Shown here: one piece after another, positions 1-6,039 of the stretch
Layout of the letters: every line of letters begins with the position of its first letter
How positions within the stretch are numbered: position 1 is the stretch's first letter
Notes under the pieces: model-generated
What the model saw: the letters and a program-made list of their open reading frames with translations, nothing else
Databases searched by the model: none
What the model was told of the DNA's origin: nothing
Program-made: the position numbers and the translations under genes
Assembly: GCA_014380605.1 (NCBI GenBank)
Contig: JACMJO010000515.1
Coordinates: 1 to 9,645 of the forward strand
Reading direction: 5' to 3'
Source of the DNA: Fimbriimonadaceae bacterium
Lineage (GTDB): Bacteria > Armatimonadota > Fimbriimonadia > Fimbriimonadales > Fimbriimonadaceae
DNA: 9,645 bases

Positions 1-1
1 C

Positions 2-469
2 GTGACCGCGCTGGTGCTGCACCATGCGAAGGACCTGAATCTGGGGTCGAGGAAGCCTCGGGTGGCGGAGAGCGACCAGTTGGCGGCGACGGCGAGCCTG
101 AACATGGTGCTTCGGCACCAGGTTTTGCCGGGCAGGCAGGGGGAGGCGGACAGTCGGCTGGTGACCCTGTATTGCACGGGGCGGGGCCGGTTTGGGAATC
201 AGACGGTGACGATGCGGAGTCGGGGTCCCCTGGACTATGCGGTAACCAAGCCGCCCGTTTCCTCGGCTCCGGTGGTTTTGAATTCGGATGAGCAGAAGGT
301 GGTGGAGTTTTTGCAGGGTCGGCCGAAGACGTCGGGGCAGATCGGGACTTTGATGGGCGAGATCTCGGATGAGGCGTTGAGGAGCCTATTGACCAGGCTG
401 AGGACCAAGGGGGCGATCAGGCTGGTGAAGTCGGAGAAGAGGCCGCGGAGGTGGAGGGTGGTGAGTTGA
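2..469 (+). CDS. AAA family ATPase (RepA/RecA-like), C-terminal part; 5' end outside window
   Basis: Only the last 155 residues are visible. The reading frame is open to the window edge, so the GTG at its first codon is probably an internal valine. The first residues (VTALVLHHAKD) resemble the beta-strand plus His-His segment found in RepA/AAA_25-type RecA-like ATPases. Around residues 51-72 comes a segment of the type SRLVTLYCTGRGRF, typical of the last strands of that core. After a short linker, residues about 95-153 look like a winged helix-turn-helix: a DEQKVVEFL helix, a QIGTLMGEISDEALRSLLTRL recognition region in two pieces, and a basic wing ending RPRRWRVV. The Walker A and B motifs would lie upstream and cannot be checked. 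Such proteins occur both as chromosomal DNA-handling ATPases and as plasmid or phage replication proteins. Nothing else here points to a mobile element. The coding strand is strikingly G-rich. The stop codon lies in the first unit of a heptamer repeat array. Confidence 0.7.
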   Translation: MTALVLHHAKDLNLGSRKPRVAESDQLAATASLNMVLRHQVLPGRQGEADSRLVTLYCTGRGRFGNQTVTMRSRGPLDYAVTKPPVSSAPVVLNSDEQKVVEFLQGRPKTSGQIGTLMGEISDEALRSLLTRLRTKGAIRLVKSEKRPRRWRVVS

Positions 470-549
470 GAGTTGAGAGTCTAGAGTTGAGAGTTGAGAG
501 TTACGAGTCTCCGATTTACGAATTACGAATTACAAATTACAAATTACAA
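464..549. repeat. Heptanucleotide satellite, two motif flavours
   Basis: The block is built from 7-nt units. From 464 the units are AGTTGAG twice, AGTCTAG, AGTTGAG twice, AGTTACG and AGTCTCC (to 512). After a 2-nt phase shift, 515-549 continue as TTTACGA, ATTACGA and three copies of ATTACAA. The first unit contains the TGA stop of the upstream ATPase gene. It resembles the short tandemly repeated heptamers known from intergenic regions of cyanobacteria and some other bacteria. It has no visible coding role. Confidence 0.85.
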
Positions 550-599
550 TCAGAAACTGGCTCAAACCGTCGCCAAAACTGGTTGTAGTTTGCAAAGCC

Positions 600-1043
600 G
601 TGGAATCAATCAAACCCCGAAGGCAAAAAGTCGTGATGGCCGTGCTTGGCCTGGTTCTGATCGCAGCGGTCGGAATGACCTTGCGATCCTCCGAAGATGC
701 GCCTCCATTTGAGTTCATTTCGAAGTACGGCGGGCGAAAGCTGGATCGCAAGGCGATGGAAGCCTTTTTCTCAGGGAGATCTCTCCGTGAGAATGTCGAG
801 GTCTACCAGTTCGACGTCGATATTTACACCCTCAACAACGCGATCATCGACGAAGGCGCAACCCGTTCGACTTTCTTGAATCGGGGGAAATACGCCCACG
901 TTAAGCCGCCCCCATCTCTGCCCGAGATCGACCCGGACCCCGCCCACTCCTACGTCTTCGTCTACCAGTCGAAAAATTGGGTACTCCAACGGTTCGTCGA
1001 TTTCCAAGAGTGGGTAAACCCCCGCCCTTCTCCTGAGTGCTAG
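600..1043 (+). CDS. Small single-pass membrane or exported protein of unknown function
   Basis: I do not recognise a family. The 147-residue product starts with a basic stretch (KPRRQK, residues 5-10) followed by a hydrophobic segment at about residues 11-28 (VVMAVLGLVLIAAVGMTL). This fits an N-terminal membrane anchor or uncleaved signal with the rest outside the cytoplasm. The soluble part of about 115 residues is rich in aromatic and acidic residues, with a proline-rich stretch near 103-114, and ends in cysteine. GTG 600 is chosen because it keeps the positively charged region before the hydrophobic segment. GTG 633 and ATG 636 are in-frame alternatives, with an AAGG at 620-623 that could serve them. 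There is no SD before 600; a TANNNT box (586-591, TAGTTT) lies 8 nt upstream. The stop is only 16 nt before metY, so co-transcription is possible. Codon usage resembles the neighbouring genes, which supports a real gene, but there is no homology evidence. Confidence 0.62.
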   Translation: MESIKPRRQKVVMAVLGLVLIAAVGMTLRSSEDAPPFEFISKYGGRKLDRKAMEAFFSGRSLRENVEVYQFDVDIYTLNNAIIDEGATRSTFLNRGKYAHVKPPPSLPEIDPDPAHSYVFVYQSKNWVLQRFVDFQEWVNPRPSPEC

Positions 1044-1059
1044 GGCCATAATCAAGCCC

Positions 1060-2337
1060 TTGGAACAAGCGCGCAAATTTGGCTTTGAGACTCGGATGCT
1101 TCACGCCGGCCACGTTCCCGACCCTTACGTCGGCGCTCGAGCGGTGCCGATCTACCAGACCACTTCCTACGTGTTCGGGGACGCCGACGAGGCCGCCCAC
1201 CTCTTTGAGCTGAAGCAATACGGCAACATCTACAGCCGAATCAGCAACCCGACAACGGCGGTCTTGGAGGAGCGAGTCGCCTCCCTAGAAGGCGGAACCG
1301 GCGCGGTGGCGGTGGCGAGCGGAATGGCGGCCCAGTTCGGAGTGGTCATGACCCTGTGCTCCCCCGGCGATGAGATCGTGGCGTCTTCCCAGCTTTATGG
1401 CGGCACCCTAACCCAGTTCGCGCACACTCTTAAAAAGCTCTCCGTCAAGGCGACCTTTGTGAACCCAATCGATCTGGACGCATGGGAGCAGGCGATCACG
1501 CCCAAAACCCGGCTCCTGTTCGTAGAGACCATCGGCAACCCCTCCGGCGCCATCGCCGACCTAGAGGCCCTAGGGAACCTGGCGAAAGCCAACAACATCC
1601 CGTTGGTAGTCGACAACACATTCGCCACCCCCTACCTTTGTCGCCCGATCGAATGGGGCGCCACGATCGTGGTTCACTCCGCCACCAAGTTCATCGGGGG
1701 CCACGGCACCAGCATCGGCGGCGTTGTCGTGGATTCCGGCGAATTTGATTTTTCAGGGTTTGAGACGATTGCTGAAGCTTCACCGAGCTACCACGGAATG
1801 AAGTTCTACGACACTTTCGGCCACTACGGATTCCTGATGAAGCTCCGCGCCGAGACCGTGCGAGACACCGGCGCCTGCATCTCGCCTTTCAATTCCTTCC
1901 TGCTGATCCACGGTTTGGAGACGCTCAGTCTCCGCATGGATCGCCACGTCAAGAACGCGATGGGCGTGGCCGAGTTCCTCTTGGGCGATCCTCGAGTCGA
2001 GCGCGTCCACTATGCCGGGCTCCACTCCCATCCTCAGCATGCCATGGCTCGCAAATACCTGCCCAAAGGCGCAGGGGCAGTGATGGCGTTCGAACTCCAG
2101 GGAGGCCGGGAGGCGGGACGCAAGTTCATCGAGTCGCTTCAGCTCTTCTCCCACTTGGCGAATGTGGGCGATGCGAAGTCGCTGGTGATCCACCCTGCCT
2201 CAACCACCCATCAGCAGAATTCGGATCAGGAGTTGTTAGCGGGTGGAATAACGCCCGGGACTGTGCGCTTGTCGGTGGGGTTGGAGACTTTGGAGGATTT
2301 GCTTTGGGATTTGGATCAGGCTTTGGGGGCCAAGTGA
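1060..2337 (+). CDS. metY: O-acetylhomoserine sulfhydrylase / Cys-Met metabolism PLP enzyme
   Basis: This is a fold-type I PLP enzyme of the Cys/Met metabolism family. It most likely makes homocysteine from O-acetylhomoserine and sulfide in the cytoplasm, as part of direct-sulfhydrylation methionine synthesis. The 425-residue length and the N-terminus (FETRMLHAGHVPDP, then VPIYQTTSYVF) match MetY better than the shorter cystathionine gamma-synthases. Visible landmarks are IYSRISNPT (57-65) for phosphate binding from the partner subunit, ASGMAA (86-91), QLYGGT (111-116) with the stacking Tyr113, VVDNTFATP (183-191) with Asp185, SATKFIGG (207-214) with the Schiff-base Lys210, LVIHPASTTHQQ (375-386), and VRLSVGLE (402-409) with the carboxylate-binding Arg403. 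TTG 1060 is chosen because the next ATG (1096) would remove the conserved N-terminus and a frame stop lies at 1015-1017. There is no good SD; CATAAT lies 7 nt upstream. The stop overlaps the GTG of the next gene. Substrate choice between acetylhomoserine and a related donor cannot be read from sequence alone. Confidence 0.9.
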   Translation: MEQARKFGFETRMLHAGHVPDPYVGARAVPIYQTTSYVFGDADEAAHLFELKQYGNIYSRISNPTTAVLEERVASLEGGTGAVAVASGMAAQFGVVMTLCSPGDEIVASSQLYGGTLTQFAHTLKKLSVKATFVNPIDLDAWEQAITPKTRLLFVETIGNPSGAIADLEALGNLAKANNIPLVVDNTFATPYLCRPIEWGATIVVHSATKFIGGHGTSIGGVVVDSGEFDFSGFETIAEASPSYHGMKFYDTFGHYGFLMKLRAETVRDTGACISPFNSFLLIHGLETLSLRMDRHVKNAMGVAEFLLGDPRVERVHYAGLHSHPQHAMARKYLPKGAGAVMAFELQGGREAGRKFIESLQLFSHLANVGDAKSLVIHPASTTHQQNSDQELLAGGITPGTVRLSVGLETLEDLLWDLDQALGAK

Positions 2338-2786
2338 TCGAGCAGCTTACGATCCGTCCCGCTACCTTCGCCGATGCTCAAGCCGTGGCAAACGTATTCG
2401 TAGTTGCCCGAACGGAGTGCTTCACCTTCTTGGACACAGTTTACGATCTGCCCTTTTTCGTCGGCCTTTTTGGGGAGAAGATCATTCCGAAGGGCAATGT
2501 TTGGATCGCCGAATTAGATAGGGAAGTCGTAGGATTTGTCGAAGTCATCGATACAGAACTCGACCGGATTTATGTATTGCCTGCTTGGCATGGGAAGGGT
2601 GTCGGACAGATACTGCTGGACAAGGCTAAAGAGTTAAGTCCGGACGGGCTTTGGCTATGGGTCTTCCAGAAAAATGCCCAGGCAAGGCGCTTCTACGAAA
2701 AACATGGCTTCAATCTGGATCACAAAACAAACGGGCAGGACAATATGGAGAAAGAACCGGATGCCCGCTATGTTTGGAGAAGCTAG
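2334..2786 (+). CDS. GNAT family N-acetyltransferase
   Basis: The 150-residue product has the GNAT fold and probably transfers an acetyl group from acetyl-CoA to an amine; the substrate is unknown. The start of the domain is LTIRPATFADAQAVANVF (5-22). The central strands carry VWIAELDREVVGFVEV (56-71). Motif A is IYVLPAWHGKGVGQILL (79-95), in which the HGKGVG loop binds the CoA pyrophosphate. Motif B is LWVFQKNAQARRFYEKHGF (108-126). The tail TNGQDNMEKEPDARYVW is characteristic of one common GNAT subgroup. GTG 2334 is chosen because the domain starts right after it, it overlaps the metY stop (GTGA), and a G-run (2325-2329) lies 4 nt upstream. This arrangement suggests translational coupling. 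A TTG at 2304 with a GGAGG at 2292-2296 is an alternative that would add ten residues and extend the overlap. It sits in a probable three-gene operon with metY and the CoA-binding gene. Confidence 0.88.
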   Translation: MIEQLTIRPATFADAQAVANVFVVARTECFTFLDTVYDLPFFVGLFGEKIIPKGNVWIAELDREVVGFVEVIDTELDRIYVLPAWHGKGVGQILLDKAKELSPDGLWLWVFQKNAQARRFYEKHGFNLDHKTNGQDNMEKEPDARYVWRS

Positions 2787-2811
2787 TTCAACGTCGCAAC
2801 GAAAGGAAATT

Positions 2812-3348
2812 ATGGAATACGGAGCCTCAACTGCCTGCTCGATCACACTCAATACTCGGCTCACGCCTGAGCAGAGGGAGAAGTTTCAGAACACCAAGCT
2901 GATTAGGCAGATTCTGGGGACGGCTAAGACGATTGCGGTGGTTGGGCTCTCGACCGAGTCGACCAAGGCGAGCAACATGGTTGCCAGCTATTTGCAGGAC
3001 GAAGGGTATCGGATTATTCCGGTGAATCCTAGAGCCACTGAGATTTTGGGCGAGGAGTGCTATCCGGACCTGCGGGCGATTCCGTTCCCGGTCGATGTGG
3101 TGGATATCTTCAGACCCGCGACCGAGGTTCCGGACATCGTTCAGGATGCGATCGACATTGGAGCACAGACGGTTTGGATGCAGCTTCGGTTGGTGGATAT
3201 TCCAGCGGCTGAGAGGGCTCAAGCGGCGGGATTGAATGTCGTTGCAGACAAGTGCATCAAGATGGAGCACGGGCGATTTGGCGGGATGTTGCATTGGGCC
3301 GGAATGAACACCGAAGTGATCTCGGCGCGGCGTCGAAAGACTGGGTAG
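2812..3348 (+). CDS. CoA-binding domain protein (YccU-like, COG1832 type)
   Basis: This is a single Rossmann-like CoA-binding domain of the family that includes E. coli YccU and related Thermus proteins. The family's physiological role is not settled. Landmarks are TIAVVGLS (40-47), the first strand and nucleotide loop; GYRIIPVNPR (65-74); VDVVDIFRP (94-102); TVWMQ (120-124); and VVADKCIKMEHGR (143-155). The last contains the Asp-x-Cys and Glu-His positions typical of this group. At 178 residues it is longer than YccU (about 137): it has a roughly 35-residue N-terminal extension with a helix LTPEQREKF and about 20 extra residues at the C-terminus. ATG 2812 is chosen for the AAAGGAA SD at 2802-2808 and because the frame upstream overlaps the GNAT gene with unrelated sequence. 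The gap to the GNAT gene is 25 nt, which suggests one transcript starting at or before metY. Confidence 0.87.
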   Translation: MEYGASTACSITLNTRLTPEQREKFQNTKLIRQILGTAKTIAVVGLSTESTKASNMVASYLQDEGYRIIPVNPRATEILGEECYPDLRAIPFPVDVVDIFRPATEVPDIVQDAIDIGAQTVWMQLRLVDIPAAERAQAAGLNVVADKCIKMEHGRFGGMLHWAGMNTEVISARRRKTG

Positions 3349-3368
3349 CAACCGAGCCCGCAATCCGA

Positions 3369-3374
3369 TAGAAT
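3369..3374 (+). promoter_or_regulatory. Candidate -10 box of a leaderless promoter for the peptidase gene
   Basis: TAGAAT matches the TATAAT consensus at five of six positions and ends 6 nt before the ATG at 3381. No SD precedes that ATG. This spacing would place the transcript start at or next to the start codon. No convincing -35 hexamer is visible at the usual distance, so the call rests on the -10 box and its position alone. Confidence 0.4.
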
Positions 3375-3380
3375 TGGCGC

Positions 3381-4748
3381 ATGGTAACTGCCGCATCGGA
3401 GTCGAAGTCGCTTACTGGCGAAGTGTCGCTGGAAGAGATCGCAAAGTTCCAGCGGGCGTTTGATGCCGACCCTCGTAATCGCCAGTCGATGAACTCGGTC
3501 TGCACCACTCCGGTCGCCAAGGTTGCGCTGAATCGTCGCAAGCTGACGCGCTCGAACATGACGTTCAGCGTCCACCTGCCCGAGAACAAGATCACCCACC
3601 AGGCGGGGAGTGGGCGATGCTGGATGTTCGCGGCGTTGAACACCCTCCGAGTGGTCGCGATCAAGAACATGAACTTGGAGGACGACTTCGAGCTCTCCCA
3701 GAACCACACCATGTTTTGGGACAAGTTCGAGAAGGCCAACTACTTTCTGGAAGCGGTGCTGGACACCCTTGACGAGCCGACCGACGGGCGCCTGATCGCC
3801 CACCTCTTTGTCGGGCCGATCCAGGACGGCGGGCAGTGGCACATGTTCATCAACCTGGTGAAGAAACATGGTTTGGTACCGAAGTCGGTGATGCCGGAGA
3901 CGGAGAGCAGCAGCAGTACCGGACAGATGAACTGGCAGATCACCCTTCGGTTGAAGGAGTTTGGGTGCCGGCTGAGGGAAGCTCACGCGGCTGGTAAACC
4001 TTTGTCGAAGCTCAGGGCGATGAAACCGGCGATGCTGGAGACCATCTACAAGATGCTCTGCATCCACCTCGGCGAGCCTCCGACTGAATTCGATTGGCAA
4101 TGGCGGAACAAAGACAAAGCGTTCCATCGCGACGGCGTCCTTACTCCAGCGGAGTTCTATCGTAAGCATGTCGATGTTGATCTTTCGGAGATGATCTGCC
4201 TGATCCATTGCCCTCAACCGACCAAGCGATTCGATGAGGTGTATACGGTCAAGTTCTTGGGCAATGTTGTCGGGGGCGAGACGATCAAATACCTGAATGT
4301 CGGTCTCGATGTTATGAAGCAGGCGGCGATCAAGCAGATTCAGAATGGCGAGCCGGTCTGGTTCGGCTGCGATGTTGGCAAGTACCTGGATCGGGATCTG
4401 GGCTGGATGGACGACGAGTTATTCAACTACGAACTGGTTTACGGCTCCGCGCCAACGTTGACCAAGGCAGAGAGGTTGGACTATGGTGAGTCGCTCATGA
4501 CCCACGCGATGGTGTTTACCGGAGTGGATTTGGACGACGACGGCGAGCCAAGAAAGTGGCGAGTCGAGAACTCATGGGGCGAAAAAGGCGGCGACAAGGG
4601 GTTTTACGGCATGACCGACACCTGGTTCGACGAGTTCAATTATGAGGTCGTGGTCCACAAGAAATATCTGCCGACGGAGTTTGTAAAGATGCTGGATCGC
4701 AAGCCGGTCGAGTTGGAGCCCTGGGATCCCATGGGGTCATTGGCGTAG
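3381..4748 (+). CDS. pepC: Cysteine aminopeptidase, bleomycin hydrolase/PepC family (peptidase C1B)
   Basis: This is a papain-fold cysteine aminopeptidase that removes residues from the N-termini of peptides. Family members act in the cytosol as barrel-shaped hexamers, and no signal peptide is visible here. The catalytic set is complete: Gln74 of the oxyanion hole and Cys80 in HQAGSGRCWMFAALN (73-87), His375 in SLMTHAMVFTG (371-381), and Asn397 in WRVENSWG (393-400). The 455-residue length is that of eukaryotic bleomycin hydrolases. The C-terminus ends PWDPMGSLA, almost identical to the family's C-terminal arm, which reaches into the active site and limits the enzyme to aminopeptidase cleavage. 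ATG 3381 is the only good start. There is no SD, but a TAGAAT box lies 6 nt upstream. It follows the CoA-binding gene by 32 nt and probably has its own promoter. It converges with the aminotransferase gene; no clear terminator is visible in the 50-nt gap. Confidence 0.93.
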   Translation: MVTAASESKSLTGEVSLEEIAKFQRAFDADPRNRQSMNSVCTTPVAKVALNRRKLTRSNMTFSVHLPENKITHQAGSGRCWMFAALNTLRVVAIKNMNLEDDFELSQNHTMFWDKFEKANYFLEAVLDTLDEPTDGRLIAHLFVGPIQDGGQWHMFINLVKKHGLVPKSVMPETESSSSTGQMNWQITLRLKEFGCRLREAHAAGKPLSKLRAMKPAMLETIYKMLCIHLGEPPTEFDWQWRNKDKAFHRDGVLTPAEFYRKHVDVDLSEMICLIHCPQPTKRFDEVYTVKFLGNVVGGETIKYLNVGLDVMKQAAIKQIQNGEPVWFGCDVGKYLDRDLGWMDDELFNYELVYGSAPTLTKAERLDYGESLMTHAMVFTGVDLDDDGEPRKWRVENSWGEKGGDKGFYGMTDTWFDEFNYEVVVHKKYLPTEFVKMLDRKPVELEPWDPMGSLA

Positions 4749-4798
4749 GTCAGGAGCTGAAATCAATCCTCGACGGCAAGAGAGCAGATTACAGACCT

Positions 4799-5896
4799 TT
4801 ATCTGACCGCAACATGTGGTTGTGGCAAACAGCAATCGCTTAGGAGAAGCTTCATGCGCTCTGTCTCGTTGGGCGACCGCACTGCGATTCGGATTGCTCC
4901 CGTCCATGCCTTCGAACTCATGTGGCGGGGGTTGCGAAAATAGATCTCTTTTCTTTCGGCCTCCGAAATGACTCTTTCAGCATCGGGATGCTGGGCAAGA
5001 ACCCAGTTCGCTTCACTGGCCAAGACGCTAAAGCCGGACTTCGAAAGAAATGAGGCAAGGCCAATCCGGATTCGATTGGTCTCGGCGTACATGCTGCGAT
5101 AGTAGTCCAGCTCCTTTAGTGCTTGGATCGACGCCACTTGGGCTGGAAAGGAAACTGACCAGGGAGGCATAAACGCCCTTAATGAATCCAACTCATCTGG
5201 ATGCCCAACCAGACACGCCGTCCTTAAGCCGCTGAGGGCGTGAGACTTGGAGAGCGTGCGGCATACAAACACGCCTCGTTGGGTAGCCGCCCAGGCGGCA
5301 AGCGATCCAACCTCCGGAACGTAGGCGGCATACGCCTCGTCGATCCAGACTTTCGTTGTAGGAGCGCGCGTAGAGAGGACCTCAATCAACTCTTTTGAAG
5401 TTGCGCGCCAACCCGTGGGGTTGTTAGGGTTGATAATCACGACAAACTCGTGACCGCTTCTTAGTGCCTGCTGAATTGATTCAAGCCCGCTTCCGATCCA
5501 GAGATTGCTCCCCGTAACTTGTGCGCCGACCAAGGAGGCGACGTGACGGTACTCAGCGTAGCCAGGATCGGGAACCCAGACCTCCGAGCCGCAGCCTAGC
5601 CATCTCGTAAGGGCAAGGAAGATCAGGGACGATGAACCTGGGCCAGGCAGAACACACTCCTTCTCAACTCCCAGGTACTCACCTAAGGCGGACGCCAGCG
5701 GCTCCGCATGGGTTGGCGGAGAGGTACGAGCTAACCACGGCATCGCTTCGCAAAGAGCCTCAATAACCGAGAACGGTGGTGGAAACCATGCGTCAAGCAC
5801 ATCGGCAGGAATGAGATGATCCCTCTGATCAAGGCTTTCCAGTTGCGGCCCTAAGACCTTGTAGAAGCGTCCGCCATGTTCGCATTGAGGACTCAT
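4799..5896 (-). CDS. PLP-dependent aminotransferase, HisC/CobD-like (class I/II)
   Basis: This 365-residue product is a fold-type I aminotransferase or decarboxylase related to histidinol-phosphate aminotransferase (HisC) and threonine-phosphate decarboxylase (CobD). Numbering is from ATG 5896. The N-terminus has HGGRFY (7-12), recalling the HGG near the start of CobD proteins. Later come LPGPGSSSLIFLAL (83-96), the glycine-rich phosphate loop; INPNNPTG (155-162) with Asn159; WIDEAYAAY (184-192) with Asp186 and Tyr189; and RTLSKSHALSGLR (213-225), containing the Schiff-base Lys217 and phosphate-binding Arg225. IRIAVR (335-340) holds the carboxylate-binding Arg336. The frame extends upstream to TTG 5920 and GTG 5917, but ATG 5896 keeps all recognisable sequence and has a TACACT box 7 nt before it. 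No histidine or cobalamin genes are near, so the substrate stays open. The gene is transcribed alone and divergently from the helicase gene. Confidence 0.85.
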   Translation of the reverse strand: MSPQCEHGGRFYKVLGPQLESLDQRDHLIPADVLDAWFPPPFSVIEALCEAMPWLARTSPPTHAEPLASALGEYLGVEKECVLPGPGSSSLIFLALTRWLGCGSEVWVPDPGYAEYRHVASLVGAQVTGSNLWIGSGLESIQQALRSGHEFVVIINPNNPTGWRATSKELIEVLSTRAPTTKVWIDEAYAAYVPEVGSLAAWAATQRGVFVCRTLSKSHALSGLRTACLVGHPDELDSLRAFMPPWSVSFPAQVASIQALKELDYYRSMYAETNRIRIGLASFLSKSGFSVLASEANWVLAQHPDAERVISEAERKEIYFRNPRHMSSKAWTGAIRIAVRSPNETERMKLLLSDCCLPQPHVAVR

Positions 5897-5903
5897 AACG
5901 GTC

Positions 5904-5909
5904 AGTGTA
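5904..5909 (-). promoter_or_regulatory. Candidate -10 box of a leaderless promoter for the aminotransferase gene
   Basis: Read on the minus strand this is TACACT, a TANNNT box matching TATAAT at four of six positions. It lies 7 nt before the ATG at 5896, and no SD is present between them. A -35 element is not evident at 16-18 nt. The geometry is the same as at the peptidase gene, which is the main reason for reporting it. Confidence 0.3.
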
Positions 5910-5936
5910 AGACGCACCAAGGGGTTTGGCCACCAA

Positions 5937-5972
5937 GTCTTAGGAATTCAAGACAGCCTTAACTGGGCCCAG
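5937..5972. promoter_or_regulatory. Dyads in the divergent aminotransferase/helicase control region
   Basis: Two inverted repeats lie between the divergent genes: GTCTT (5937-5941) with AAGAC (5950-5954), which enclose a GAATTC palindrome, and a perfect 10-bp palindrome CTGGGCCCAG (5963-5972). Either could be a repressor or activator site shared by both genes. Short palindromes also occur by chance, so this is weak. Confidence 0.22.
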
Positions 5973-5994
5973 CCGCCCTCACCGATTTCTTAGC

Positions 5995-6006
5995 GTGACC
6001 AGTCAC
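5995..6006. promoter_or_regulatory. GTGAC-N2-GTCAC dyad upstream of the helicase gene
   Basis: The perfect inverted repeat GTGAC-CA-GTCAC lies 5 nt before the start of the leader hairpin and 33 nt before the helicase ATG. It could be an operator. It also contains the upstream GTG (5995) that opens the same reading frame, so it would be coding if that start were used. No known regulator can be assigned. Confidence 0.25.
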
Positions 6007-6010
6007 AATA

Positions 6011-6035
6011 GGTTGGGAGTTTCGACTCTCCAACC
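6011..6035 (+). promoter_or_regulatory. 5'-leader hairpin with UUCG loop next to the helicase start codon
   Basis: GGTTGG (6011-6016) pairs with CCAACC (6030-6035) and GAGT (6017-6020) pairs with ACTC (6025-6028). This leaves a TTCG loop (6021-6024) and one bulged T (6029), giving a 10-bp stem. It ends 4 nt before ATG 6040 and occupies exactly the region where a ribosome binding site should be. The only SD-like bases (GGGAG, 6015-6019) are inside the stem. A structure here would repress translation until melted, and the downstream gene encodes an RNA helicase, so autoregulation is an obvious but untested reading. If translation began at GTG 5995 the hairpin would be coding. Confidence 0.5.
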
Positions 6036-6039
6036 CACT

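Noticed and set aside
1..469. Prophage or plasmid boundary suggested by the RepA-like ATPase
   Set aside because: There is no integrase, transposase, tRNA attachment site or other mobile gene in the window, and such ATPases also occur in ordinary chromosomes.
494..712. 72-codon + strand reading frame beginning in the heptamer array
   Set aside because: Its N-terminus is just the translation of the ATTACRA repeats and the rest overlaps the better-supported 600-1043 gene in another frame.
1044..1059. SAM or other riboswitch ahead of metY
   Set aside because: Only 16 nt separate metY from the previous gene, which is far too short, and no riboswitch motif is visible in the preceding coding region.
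3219..4217. 332-codon minus-strand open frame
   Set aside because: It is fully antisense to the CoA-binding and peptidase genes, has no recognisable domain, and arises from high GC content.
4746..4808. Terminator between the convergent peptidase and aminotransferase genes
   Set aside because: GGTCAG and CTGACC are about 50 nt apart, and CAGAT/ATCTG is only 5 bp with an 11-nt loop. Neither has a T-tract.
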